From assembly GCA_023417655.1 (NCBI GenBank), contig JAEZFD010000026.1, forward strand, positions 1 to 42,803: DNA of 42,803 bases, read 5' to 3'. The position numbers and the translations under genes are program-made. Below the pieces are notes generated by a model. The model did no database searches. It saw nothing but the letters and a program-made list of their open reading frames with translations, and was not told the DNA's origin. This document shows positions 1-8,623 of this stretch, in pieces (positions within the stretch are counted from its first letter, which is position 1; every line of letters starts with the position of its first letter). Origin of the DNA: Planctomycetota bacterium. GTDB lineage: Bacteria > Planctomycetota > Planctomycetia > Planctomycetales > Planctomycetaceae.

Positions 1-689
1 GTCCATAGGAAATGAAACGGTCGTCTTGTCATTCTGCCTGAATTGATCTTTTGAACGGGTCTCAGGTAGAGGAGGCAGGCGACCATCCTCTTTTGATGGC
101 GCTGCTCGCCCATCATGAATCTCTGAAATCGTTCTTGAGGGAACGGCGCGACCTCCGCGGATCCCCATGAGGTTCGGGATTCACCTTAATCTCGGCGTAA
201 TGTTTTGCCAGCAGCTAATGACCCGGCCAAATGGCGAATCGGATTCGGGGATTCCCGGTTTGCCGGTCAGTTTTCATCAGGTAGATTCGCCTCACATCAA
301 ATCGTATGTGTGGTCGCGAGCAACTTGCAAAGTGACTTCCCTGTCTCCGCGCGAGGCCGGCAGCGTTTTCGTTGTCAAATTCCACCTCTGTGTGGCGCTC
401 GGGAGTGCAAGCTGTTCTCTTCCTGTGAGAGCCGTTGGATTTGGCGATGCGCAACTGGCGAACTCCTCGAAGTCGTCGGTTTTTCCGAATAGCGCCAATT
501 CAACATATTGTTGGCCTGTAAAATGAGCCACTAGAATTATTGAAGATCACTCGTTCGGTCGCGGGTACGGATGCGACGAAACTTACGTGGTCTGAACGGC
601 ATCAATCAGCTGTGCGCTCGCAGAGAGAAGAAATCATAACGGGAGCCGTGGACTGAGAATGCCTGAGGCGGATCGGATCATCAGATTCC

Positions 690-763
690 AGAGCAGTTTG
701 CTCTACCGTCTGTCGCACATCGCGCGTTTCGGTTGATGAAAGACTGAATTCCGCATGGCAAGA
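690..763 (+). repeat. Dispersed ~75-nt repeat, copy A
   Basis: This stretch aligns with 26595-26669 at about 57 of 75 positions by hand with one single-base gap. The best conserved blocks are AGAGCAGTTTGCTCT at its start (14 of 15), CGCGTTTC, and GATGAAAGACT followed by a TGGCA block near the end. The first block can fold as AGAGCA-GTT-TGCTCT. The similarity fades on both sides. It could be a small RNA family, a mobile-element remnant or a protein-binding region; the sequence does not decide. Confidence 0.6.
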
Positions 764-881
764 ATGGGCAGCTCTCATCGTAAAACTGTTTAGCGGGAGA
801 CGGAACCACTTCTGTCGTCCGCAACAATTGTTTCCGCTGCTCACCCGGGAAAGTGACTCCAAGACGAAGTGAATCAGTTCG

Positions 882-894
882 CTGCCTGAGGCAG
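882..894 (+). promoter_or_regulatory. Small hairpin over the ribosome binding site of the response regulator
   Basis: CTGCC-TGA-GGCAG can form a five-pair stem with a three-base loop. The likely Shine-Dalgarno bases GAGG (888-891) lie inside it, five bases before the ATG at 897. Folding could limit translation. It is short and may be chance. Confidence 0.25.
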
Positions 895-896
895 TT

Positions 897-1616
897 ATGG
901 AAAGCGAGAGGATGATGGAATTGCCAGTCACCGCGAACGGGACGGAACTGTACTCTGCTCATTCTACGGATCGCCCTCGGCGAATTGTGATCGTGGATGA
1001 CCATCCATTAGTCCGTAAAGGCCTTCTTACATTAATTTCGCAAGAGGCAGACCTGCAGGTGGTCGGCGAAGCGAGTGACGCCACGAACGCCGCCCGACTC
1101 GCGGGCGAAATGCTTCCGGATCTCATGGTCGTTGATCTGTCATTAAAAGGGGGGAATGGCCTCGAACTTGTGAAACAGGTCTCGAGCAGTCATCCACAGA
1201 TCAAGTTGCTGGTCTGCTCAATGCATGATGAATCGCTCTTTGCTGAACGATGTCTCCGTGCCGGGGCGAGCGGGTATCTCAACAAAGATGCGGCCAGCGA
1301 ACAGGTGATTGATGCCATCCGCACAATTTTGACCGGTAAGACGTTCATCAGTCCCCAACTCGCCGAGCGGTTGCTGAACCGGATTGTCACCGGCGGCACG
1401 AATCAGGTTTCGGCCATTGAAACACTGACGGATCGCGAGCTGGAAGTGTTCGGACTGATCGGACAAGGTCTGACGACTCGTCAGATCGCAGAACGCCTGC
1501 ATCTGAGCTACAAAACCATCGAAAGTTATCGCGAAAACCTCAAAGCGAAGCTCTCCCTGAAGAACGCTGCTGAACTGAACCGGCATGCCGTGCACTGGGT
1601 TCTGGAAAACAGCTGA
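897..1616 (+). CDS. NarL/FixJ-family response regulator
   Basis: This is a 239-residue two-component response regulator that would bind DNA after phosphorylation. The receiver domain spans about residues 28-145: acidic pair Asp34/Asp35 (IVIVDDHPLVR), phospho-acceptor Asp80 (LMVVD), Ser108 at the conserved Thr/Ser position and Lys130. A LuxR-type helix-turn-helix follows at about 176-239 (LTDRELEVFGLIGQG, then TTRQIAERLHLSYKTIESY). Length is about 20-25 residues over the usual ~215 because of an N-terminal leader. ATG 897 is chosen because GAGG lies five bases upstream; ATG 912 or 915 are possible. No histidine kinase is nearby, so the partner and target genes are unknown. A long hairpin follows the stop. 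Confidence 0.95.
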   Translation: MESERMMELPVTANGTELYSAHSTDRPRRIVIVDDHPLVRKGLLTLISQEADLQVVGEASDATNAARLAGEMLPDLMVVDLSLKGGNGLELVKQVSSSHPQIKLLVCSMHDESLFAERCLRAGASGYLNKDAASEQVIDAIRTILTGKTFISPQLAERLLNRIVTGGTNQVSAIETLTDRELEVFGLIGQGLTTRQIAERLHLSYKTIESYRENLKAKLSLKNAAELNRHAVHWVLENS

Positions 1617-1654
1617 GATCCGTTCAGCGACGTCACTCTGAGCCCGGATCTCCG

Positions 1655-1698
1655 CAGAAGCCAGTGGACATGAACCTAATCATGTCCTCTGGCTTCTG
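1655..1698 (+). terminator. Long hairpin after the response regulator
   Basis: Two 19-base arms (1655-1673 and 1680-1698) pair at 18 of 19 positions around a six-base loop, starting about 40 bases after the stop codon. The single mismatch is T opposite T. The stem is far stronger than chance, but no T-run follows, so it may be a terminator lacking a U-tract, a 3'-end stabiliser or a structured RNA. Confidence 0.6.
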
Positions 1699-2092
1699 AT
1701 GCGTCGTGATATCGCATATTTCTGCCTCACTCACTGCGGGACGCCTCTCAAGTAGCCACGGATTGATCCCGTTTTCCGGACTCGCCCGCCCTTTCGCTGG
1801 CGGGATGGGAGCGGCGATTTTTGCTGGAAGTCGATGCTGGAAAGCAGTTCCGCACCTTTGAAATTCCGGCGATGACGCGCCACAATCCACCGACTTCAAT
1901 ACGTTCCGCTCTCTGTGAAGCAGGGTGGATTCGCGGTTGTCGTGACGTGTGCTTTCCCTTGAGAGATCAGGGCTCTTTGCTCGCACACGTACGATCACTT
2001 CGGTCTGCAGGCTACTCGGGGGCGGGGATGCGTGAGTCGCACGCATATTCCTGATTATTGCTCGAAATCATCGTTTCGAAGAAAGTTTCATT
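1699..2092. other. Non-coding gap before the cupin gene
   Basis: No supported gene. A small hairpin CCCGCC / GGCGGG lies at 1785-1804 with an eight-base loop. The leader of the next gene ends in GAAAG about seven bases before its ATG. The promoter of that gene is presumably here, but no clear -35/-10 pair can be assigned. Confidence 0.4.
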
Positions 2093-3313
2093 ATGGCCAG
2101 TGCCGCGTCCCTCGCGTCTGCAGCGTTGACTGATAACGACGGAATTTTGCGTCTGACCCCGACCTGGGTGCCACGGTCGTTTCTGCAGCCCGGGCGTCGC
2201 CTGAAGCTGCATCCAAACGATTACTATGCCTTCGGAATGGATCGCGGCGGGATCGATGAACGCTGGTTCGCCTCCACGACGCCCGCTGCCAACGAGAACC
2301 GTCGCCATGACGAAGGTCTCTCCTACATCATTCACAAAGGCCAGACAGTCACACTCGCCGACGCCGTTTCCGAGCTGAAGGGCGAACTGATCGGCGAAGA
2401 GATGTGGAAGACCTATGAACGCTGGCCGGTCTACTCCAAGTTCTTCGACAACATGGGGCCGATTCCCCATCACATGCACCAGAACGATGAGCAGGCTGCC
2501 AAGGTCGGACAGCAGGGAAAGCCTGAATCGTATTACTTCCCACCGCAGATGAACGCCATCGGGAACAACTTCCCATACACGTTCATGGGCTTTGAGCCAG
2601 GCGTCACGAAGGAAGAAGTCGTCGCCTGTCTCGATCGCTGGAACGAAGGGGATAACGGAATCCTTGACCTGTCAAAGGCCTACCGCCTGAAGCCGGGCAC
2701 CGGTTGGCTGATTCCTCCTTGCGTGCTCCACGCCCCGGGCTCACTCGTGACCTACGAACCACAGTGGGGTTCGGACGTCTTCGGGATGTACCAGTCGCTG
2801 GTCGAAGGCCGTATGGTGCCTCGTTCGCTGCTGACGAAAGACTTCCCTGAAGAATTCCACAACGACAACGAGTACCTGGTCAACGCACTCGACTGGGAAA
2901 AGAACGTCGATCCCAACTACCGCGATTCCAACTACCTCGAGCCCGTTGTCTCTGAACAGGGCGACGGCTGGGTCGATAACTGGATTGTGTACGGCAAAGT
3001 CGACGGCAAGCAGCTGTTCACCGCCAAGGAACTCACACTGCAGCCGGGTGCCAAGTGCACGATCAAGGACGGCGGAGCCTATGGTCTCGTCACCGTGCAG
3101 GGACGAGGTAAGATCGGCAAGCTCGATCTGCAGACACCTGTCATGATCCGGTTTGGCGCTGTGACGGAAGACGAAGTTTTCGTGACCGCGAAGAAGGCTC
3201 AGGAAGGGGTCACCTTCGAGAACACCGGAACCGAGCCACTGGTGAGTCTGCGGTACTTCGGACCAAACGCTCAGCCGAAGGCCCCGGCGAACGGTGCATG
3301 GAAGAACAAGTAA
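2093..3313 (+). CDS. Cupin protein resembling type I phosphomannose isomerase
   Basis: A 406-residue cytosolic protein with no signal peptide. Residues 124-130 read PIPHHMHQ, followed by GKPESYYF near 142-149. This recalls the metal-binding His/Gln and Lys-Pro-Glu motifs of type I mannose-6-phosphate isomerases. A later His (in IPPCVLHAPG, about 214) is a plausible fourth ligand. The C-terminal third (about 300-390) looks like a second beta-rich cupin half. A sugar-phosphate isomerase or related metal-cupin function is an inference; the substrate is not shown. It appears monocistronic, closed by the terminator at 3374-3410 shared with the convergent gene. Confidence 0.75.
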   Translation: MASAASLASAALTDNDGILRLTPTWVPRSFLQPGRRLKLHPNDYYAFGMDRGGIDERWFASTTPAANENRRHDEGLSYIIHKGQTVTLADAVSELKGELIGEEMWKTYERWPVYSKFFDNMGPIPHHMHQNDEQAAKVGQQGKPESYYFPPQMNAIGNNFPYTFMGFEPGVTKEEVVACLDRWNEGDNGILDLSKAYRLKPGTGWLIPPCVLHAPGSLVTYEPQWGSDVFGMYQSLVEGRMVPRSLLTKDFPEEFHNDNEYLVNALDWEKNVDPNYRDSNYLEPVVSEQGDGWVDNWIVYGKVDGKQLFTAKELTLQPGAKCTIKDGGAYGLVTVQGRGKIGKLDLQTPVMIRFGAVTEDEVFVTAKKAQEGVTFENTGTEPLVSLRYFGPNAQPKAPANGAWKNK

Positions 3314-3373
3314 TTCATGTCAGTCTGCAATGCGGATCGACTGACTGACAGTCTTGTTGACTGAGTGGTAATA

Positions 3374-3410
3374 AAAAGAGCCCCGAGGACTGGTTCCTTG
3401 GGGCTCTTTT
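3374..3410. terminator. Bidirectional intrinsic terminator
   Basis: AAAAGAGCCCCGAGG (3374-3388) pairs with CCTTGGGGCTCTTTT (3396-3410) over 15 positions with one G-T wobble and a seven-base loop. There is an A-run on the left and a T-run on the right, so it works on either strand. It sits between the convergent cupin and DUF3500 genes and can end both. Confidence 0.93.
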
Positions 3411-3456
3411 CGTTTTTGCGGCTTTTTGTCTGCTCGATCCGCGGACACACGTGTCG

Positions 3457-4503
3457 TTATTGAGGCAGGGCGTTGTTGAACCCGAAGTCTCGTCCCAGGC
3501 TGCGCCAGACGGAGTGAATGTGATTGGCCTTGCTGCCTTCAATCCCGTCTTGAACGTTGATCAGTTCGAGAACGAAGATCGGACCTTCGACGCGGTAGGT
3601 ATGGCCGACGCCCGGTTCAGTCGAACCCAGCCATGCAAAACGAATCTTGTCGAAGCCAGCCTTCTTGATTTCTTCCTGACGCACAGCGGCAACGGCCGGG
3701 GCGAGATGGCCGGTGTATTCCTCGATCAGCTTCCAGAGAATGGACTGCTGTTCGTCTGTCATTTCTGCTGCAGCCAGTCCTTCGTTCGGAGCACTCGGAG
3801 GATTTGGCTTGCCGACATTCCGATAATCGGCGGGAGCCTTGGGGCTCACGATGATCTTGGCCTGTTGGGCGACATTGCAGGCTTTCAGCAGGTCGAACGC
3901 GAGTTGTTCTTCTTCAGCAAGTGTCCGGACGCCGACTTCGGGACCGTTTTCGATGAAAAGCTTCACGGTCGCGGGGTTCGCTCCCCAGCAGCTCGGCGAG
4001 TCCCCCAGAATGACTCCGTCCTGCACGACAAAGTTCAGAGAGAGGTGATGGCCCTCGAAGCTGTAACCCCAAGTTCCTTTGTCGCCCGGCGTTCCGAAAA
4101 TCGTCAGGAAGTACCGCAATGGGTCACGTAAGTGACCGTTCTTCAGCGCCTTTTCTCCTTCGTGAAGGTTGTTTTCCAGAGCCATGATCTGGACGGCCTT
4201 GGCATAGCCGACGTCGCTGAGTGAGGCTTGAAGCAGCTTGTGACAGAGTTCCTGCTGGGCAGGAGACATCTCTCGCAGCTGAATCCCCTTTCGGTGCTTC
4301 TTGGGAACGTTGGTCCAGTCGACACGTTCCGGATGGTCGAAGGGCATGATCCCTTTCGCCTTCTCTGCATCACTCAGGCTTGCAATGTAGTTATTCGCGG
4401 CTTGGGCCATATTGCTGGCGACCTCAGCCGTCGGGTCGGCCGCAGCGACAGCAATGCTGTACGAGAGACTGAGAGTGAGAACTGTCAGCAGGAGTGTTTT
4501 CAT
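3457..4503 (-). CDS. Secreted DUF3500-family protein
   Basis: A protein of about 348 residues beginning with a Sec signal peptide (MKTLLLTVLTLSLSYSIAVA, probable cut after AVA/AA). The body matches my memory of the DUF3500 family: a WGYSFEGHHLSLNF block around residue 150, a DSPSCWGANP block after it, and a C-terminal EGPIFVLELINVQDG with a closing HIHSVWR. The His-His and His-x-His motifs suggest metal binding, but the family has no activity I can name. The frame opens at 4575, but ATG 4503 is preferred because it starts exactly at the signal peptide and has AGAAGAA upstream. The protein should act outside the cytoplasmic membrane. Probably monocistronic. Confidence 0.85.
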   Translation of the reverse strand: MKTLLLTVLTLSLSYSIAVAAADPTAEVASNMAQAANNYIASLSDAEKAKGIMPFDHPERVDWTNVPKKHRKGIQLREMSPAQQELCHKLLQASLSDVGYAKAVQIMALENNLHEGEKALKNGHLRDPLRYFLTIFGTPGDKGTWGYSFEGHHLSLNFVVQDGVILGDSPSCWGANPATVKLFIENGPEVGVRTLAEEEQLAFDLLKACNVAQQAKIIVSPKAPADYRNVGKPNPPSAPNEGLAAAEMTDEQQSILWKLIEEYTGHLAPAVAAVRQEEIKKAGFDKIRFAWLGSTEPGVGHTYRVEGPIFVLELINVQDGIEGSKANHIHSVWRSLGRDFGFNNALPQ

Positions 4504-4655
4504 CGTTCTTCTGATCTCGAAAAGGAGAGAGTGGGGAGCATCAGGTTGGAACGGCAGTGTACGGGACGAATCCATCTGGATCTATGCAACGCCTCAAGAT
4601 CGGGCAGATTGCCGAGATGCGTCGGGCAAGAGCGAAGACCGACGGAGCGCAACAG

Positions 4656-5237
4656 TCAGGGTTGTTTGACGGCAGTCTGATATGTCAACTGCTCAAGCCG
4701 CTCAATGATTTGCTGACACAGTTGCGGGACATCGTCAAAGACACCTTCGGTCTGAGCCAGCCAGAGGCCATCGGTTGCCATCTGTACAACGGCCAGCAGA
4801 ATCGGGTCGGCATCGCCTGAATCTTGTCCTGAGAGCAGGGAAGTGATGCATTCCTTCCACTGGATTCTCATCGTGGGATTGTCTCGGGCTTCAACGGCGA
4901 GAATACTGCAGAGCTTCTTCGCCTGCTCGTCGCGATTCTCAGTTGCCACCTTCAGATAGGCCCGAGTCATGCGACCGGTCTCGACAGGGTCGGCTGCTGC
5001 GATCTCGCGCATCCGCTCCCGGAATCGTTCATGCACATCAACGATCACGGCGTCGATCAGATGCCGCTTACTGGGGAAGTGATGGAGCAGCCCCCCCTTG
5101 CTGATTCCGGATTCTTTCGCAACGGCGTCGAGAGTGATCCCCTGCAGCCCCATTGCGCGAATTCGATCAGCTGCCACGTCGAGCAACTGGCGGCGGGTCT
5201 CGGCCGGGCTGCGTTTCATCGGTTCAGCGGACGTCAT
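4656..5237 (-). CDS. TetR/AcrR-family repressor of the efflux operon
   Basis: A 193-residue TetR-type regulator. The N-terminal DNA-binding domain covers about residues 9-58, with a helix-turn-helix at ITLDAVAKESGISKGGLLHHF and the conserved FPSKRHLIDAV after it. The rest is the variable ligand-binding, dimerisation domain. It is the last gene of an adaptor-pump-regulator series on the minus strand, 80 bases after the pump stop, so it probably represses this operon and its own synthesis in response to a pump substrate. Inverted repeats upstream of the adaptor gene are candidate operators. The start is uncertain: ATG 5237 or ATG 5219, neither with a strong ribosome site. Confidence 0.9.
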   Translation of the reverse strand: MTSAEPMKRSPAETRRQLLDVAADRIRAMGLQGITLDAVAKESGISKGGLLHHFPSKRHLIDAVIVDVHERFRERMREIAAADPVETGRMTRAYLKVATENRDEQAKKLCSILAVEARDNPTMRIQWKECITSLLSGQDSGDADPILLAVVQMATDGLWLAQTEGVFDDVPQLCQQIIERLEQLTYQTAVKQP

Positions 5238-5317
5238 GAGGTGGGCTCATCGTTGAGGAGGCGGGGGCATCTCGTTCGCTCTCTTTCGAGGTCTTTCATT
5301 TACTCAATTCAAATTCG

Positions 5318-8300
5318 TCATACCGTTACGGGGTGACCACTCGACATTTCAGCAGAAGTTGAAATGTCGTTTCCGGAGTCATCCTGCCGATCGTTCTCTT
5401 CTCGACGCCGACCGACAATTCGTTCACTCAAGGACTGCATCACGACATAGAAGACCGGCACAAAGAAGACAGCAAGCACGGTTGCTGCGATCATCCCGCC
5501 GAAGACGGCTGTCCCCAGTGAACGTCGCCCTGCTGCTCCGGCTCCCTGTGCGATCACCAGCGGGAAGATCCCCAGGATGAATGCAAACGAGGTCATCAGA
5601 ATCGGTCGGAATCTCATTCGTGCGGCTTCGATGGCCGCTTCCCGGATGCTGCGTCCATGAGCACGCAACTCCTTCGCGAACTCCACAATCAGAATCGCGT
5701 TCTTACTCGCGAGCGCGATGATGAGCACGATTCCGATCTGAGTATAGATGTTGTTATCCATTCCGCGAATGGCGACTGCCGCCACGGTCCCCAGCAATGC
5801 AAGCGGCACGACCAGAATCACCGCTGCGGGAAGGAACCAGTTCTCATACTGAGCCGCCAGCACCAGATACACCATCAGGACAGCCATGCCGAAGACGTAG
5901 AACGCCTGGCCGCTGACCTGTTTTTCCTGATAAGACATCCCGCTCCATTCATAGCCCATGCCAGGGGGAAGTTTTTCTCGGGCCATCTGCTCCATGATCT
6001 CCATCGCCTGACCGGAGCTGGTTCCCGGGGCGGCTGTTCCGTTAATGGTCACGCAGGAATAAAGGTTGTAACGCGGAATCATCTGCGGTCCCGTCGTCAT
6101 GCGGACGCTTGAGAATGCTCCAATCGGAATCATCTCGCCTTTCTCATTGCGAACTTCCAGCCTCTTGATGTCTTCTGGGCGACGACGGAATTGTTGATCA
6201 GCCTGGACCTGCACCTGCCAGGTTCGGCCGAACTTGTTGAAGTCGTTGACATACACTGACCCCAGTGCCGCTTGAAGTGTGGAAAAGACCGAACTCAAGG
6301 GGACTCCCAGTGACATCGCCTTTTCGCGATTGATATCCACATACAGCTGCGGAATGCCTGCCCGGAACGATGTCTGCAGACTCGTCAGCGACGACTGAGC
6401 GTTTCCATCACGGACGATTTCGTCCGCAACAGCCTGCAATTGTTCGAGTCCCTGATTGGCGCGGTCCTGCAGGCGGAATTCAAAACCGCCAGTCTGCCCA
6501 AGACCTTCAATGGCCGGTGGCGGAAAGGCAAAAACAATTGCCTCAGGAATCTGCGAGACCGCCATATAGATGTTGCCGAGGATGGCATCCATCGACTTTC
6601 CGGGATCCTTCAACCGAATCGCACGATCTTCAAATGAAATGAAAATGGTCACCGCATTCGACACCGTGGACCCATCAAGCAGCGACATCCCGCCAATTGT
6701 GAACCACTCTTTCACGCCCGGGGTGCTACCGAGAATGTCATTCAGCTTCGCGATGACTTCTTCAGTTCGTTCCAATGAGGCCGCGTCGTCGAGCATCCCC
6801 GCCAGAATGGCGTAGCCCTGATCTTCGGTCGGGACAAAACTGGTTGGCAGCTTCGTGAACCAGTAACCGGTTCCGATTGCAATCACGGCGAACAGCACCA
6901 TCACGGCCATCGAGTAGGGGAGAATTGCCTTCACGACGGCGACGTACGCCGATTCGAACCAGCTGTAGACCTTGTTGAAGCCTCGAAAGAAGATGTTCTT
7001 CTTCTCCGGTGTTGGTCGCAGATAGATCGCACACTGCGCCGGTTTCAGCGTCACTGCGTTAATGGCACTGATGATCGCGGTTGCAGCAATGGTCAGTGCG
7101 AACTGCTGATAGAGCTTCCCGGTGATCCCTGCCATGAAGACGGTCGGGACGAACACGGCCATGAGTACCAGAGTGATCCCGATGACGGGACCGATCACCT
7201 CGCTCATCGCCTTGATCGTCGCGGCTTTGGGAGGAAGTTTGTTGCGGTCGATGTGATGTACTGCATTCTCGACGATCACGATGGCATCGTCGACGACGAT
7301 CCCGATCGCGAGCACTAACCCGAAGAGAGTCAGCATGTTGATGGAGTAACCCATCGCTGCCAGTGCGGCGAATGCCCCGATGATGGTGACGGGAACTGTC
7401 GTCGCGGGAATCAACACCGCACGCCAGTCCTGCAGAAACACCAGAATCACAATCAGAACGAGGATCCCGGCCTCAAACAGGGTTTTGTAAACCTCGCTGA
7501 TAGACTCCTCGACGAACTCCGTCGGATTGAACGGAATGTCATACTTCACCCCGGCCGGCAGCGTCGGCTCAATCTCTTTCATCTTCTCTTTGACAGCGTT
7601 GGCAACGCTGAGAGAATTCGCACCCGGCAACTGGAAAACAGCGACCCCGGCGGCAGGCTGCCCGCTCACTTCCATCCATGACGCATAGGTCTGAGCGCCG
7701 AGTTCGATGCGCGCGATATCGCGAACCCGAGTCAATCGGGCTCCACCACCATCAGGATCATCAACTGACTTGACGATGATCTCTGCAAACTGCTCGGGAT
7801 CACTAAAACGGCCCTGTGTGGAGACCGTGAACTGATTGTTCTGATCGGAGTTCGCAGGGCGCTGGCCGATCTGTCCTGCCGCCACCTGAATGTTTTGAGC
7901 GCTGATGGCAGCAATCACATCGTCCGCAGTCATCCCGCGGGCTTTGAGTTTCTCCGGATCAATCCAGACTCGCATCCCATAGTTGCTGCTGCCGAACACC
8001 TGAGTGCTGCCGACGCCGGGTACGCGGCTGAGAAGATCCTTGATCTGGATTTCGGCGAAGTTACTGAGAAACAGTCCGTCATGTTCGCCGTTAGGGGAAG
8101 TAAGTCCGACCACAATCACGATATTGGTTGACTGCTTCTGAGCCGTCACCCCGAGACGCTGAACTTCCTGTGGAAGTCGCGGCAGTGCAGTAGCGATGCG
8201 ATTCTGCACCAGCACCTGTGACTGGTCGAGGTTGGAACCGACCTGAAAGGTAATTGTCAGCTTGAATGTCCCGTTGTCGGAACAGACCGAGTTCATGTAG

Positions 8301-8530
8301 ATCATGTTCTCGACGCCGTTGATCGCCTGCTCCAGCGGACCGGCAACGGTGTCAGCCAGCACCTGGGCGTTGGCCCCGGGGTAATTGGCAGTCACTTCTA
8401 CTGTCGGCGGCGTGAGCTTCGGATACTGCTCCACAGGGAGCCCGACCAGACACACGGCACCGACGATCATCGTGACAATCGCGATGACGTTGGCAAAAAT
8501 CGGACGGTCGATGAAGAAGCGATAAAACAT
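5318..8530 (-). CDS. RND multidrug efflux permease (HAE1 type)
   Basis: A 1070-residue inner-membrane pump of the AcrB/MexB group (about 1050 residues is usual). It begins with the typical MFYRFFIDRPIFANVIAIV first helix and has two six-helix halves, each with a large periplasmic loop. The proton-relay Asp pair is present (Asp414/Asp415 in GIVVDDAIVIVEN), and the matching Lys is in ALASKNAILIVEF of the second half. It should drive proton-coupled export of drugs, detergents or lipophilic compounds together with the adaptor encoded just upstream. No outer-membrane TolC-like factor is encoded in the window, so that part must come from elsewhere. The last ~30 residues are polar and variable. Confidence 0.96.
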   Translation of the reverse strand: MFYRFFIDRPIFANVIAIVTMIVGAVCLVGLPVEQYPKLTPPTVEVTANYPGANAQVLADTVAGPLEQAINGVENMIYMNSVCSDNGTFKLTITFQVGSNLDQSQVLVQNRIATALPRLPQEVQRLGVTAQKQSTNIVIVVGLTSPNGEHDGLFLSNFAEIQIKDLLSRVPGVGSTQVFGSSNYGMRVWIDPEKLKARGMTADDVIAAISAQNIQVAAGQIGQRPANSDQNNQFTVSTQGRFSDPEQFAEIIVKSVDDPDGGGARLTRVRDIARIELGAQTYASWMEVSGQPAAGVAVFQLPGANSLSVANAVKEKMKEIEPTLPAGVKYDIPFNPTEFVEESISEVYKTLFEAGILVLIVILVFLQDWRAVLIPATTVPVTIIGAFAALAAMGYSINMLTLFGLVLAIGIVVDDAIVIVENAVHHIDRNKLPPKAATIKAMSEVIGPVIGITLVLMAVFVPTVFMAGITGKLYQQFALTIAATAIISAINAVTLKPAQCAIYLRPTPEKKNIFFRGFNKVYSWFESAYVAVVKAILPYSMAVMVLFAVIAIGTGYWFTKLPTSFVPTEDQGYAILAGMLDDAASLERTEEVIAKLNDILGSTPGVKEWFTIGGMSLLDGSTVSNAVTIFISFEDRAIRLKDPGKSMDAILGNIYMAVSQIPEAIVFAFPPPAIEGLGQTGGFEFRLQDRANQGLEQLQAVADEIVRDGNAQSSLTSLQTSFRAGIPQLYVDINREKAMSLGVPLSSVFSTLQAALGSVYVNDFNKFGRTWQVQVQADQQFRRRPEDIKRLEVRNEKGEMIPIGAFSSVRMTTGPQMIPRYNLYSCVTINGTAAPGTSSGQAMEIMEQMAREKLPPGMGYEWSGMSYQEKQVSGQAFYVFGMAVLMVYLVLAAQYENWFLPAAVILVVPLALLGTVAAVAIRGMDNNIYTQIGIVLIIALASKNAILIVEFAKELRAHGRSIREAAIEAARMRFRPILMTSFAFILGIFPLVIAQGAGAAGRRSLGTAVFGGMIAATVLAVFFVPVFYVVMQSLSERIVGRRREENDRQDDSGNDISTSAEMSSGHPVTV

Positions 8531-8583
8531 AAAGAACTCGCGGTGACTTCAGAGCTGAGTGCAATTCCGATTGAGGTCTCTTA

Positions 8584-8603
8584 CTGGCGATCCGCTTCGC
8601 CAG
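8584..8603 (-). promoter_or_regulatory. Hairpin between the adaptor and pump genes
   Basis: CTGGCGA / TCGCCAG form a perfect seven-pair stem with a six-base loop in the 93-base gap between the two genes. It has no T-run, so it is more likely a processing or stability element than a terminator. Confidence 0.35.
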
Positions 8604-8623
8604 AGGCGGTGAGTCACCCGAGA

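Larger units (their letters stand above)
1..896. other. Non-coding left edge, no gene recognised
   Basis: No open frame here has recognisable domains or a convincing ribosome binding site. The short frames on both strands have Ser/Arg/Cys-rich compositions typical of chance translations. The recognisable contents are one copy of a dispersed repeat (690-763) and the leader of the response regulator at 897. I see nothing else that can be supported. Confidence 0.5.

Noticed and set aside
167..531. Overlapping short frames near the left edge, both strands
   Set aside because: No ribosome site, no recognisable motif, and several frames are open at once, as expected by chance.
3451..4131. Plus-strand frame of 226 codons
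   Set aside because: Antisense to the DUF3500 gene, and its start lies downstream of the shared terminator.
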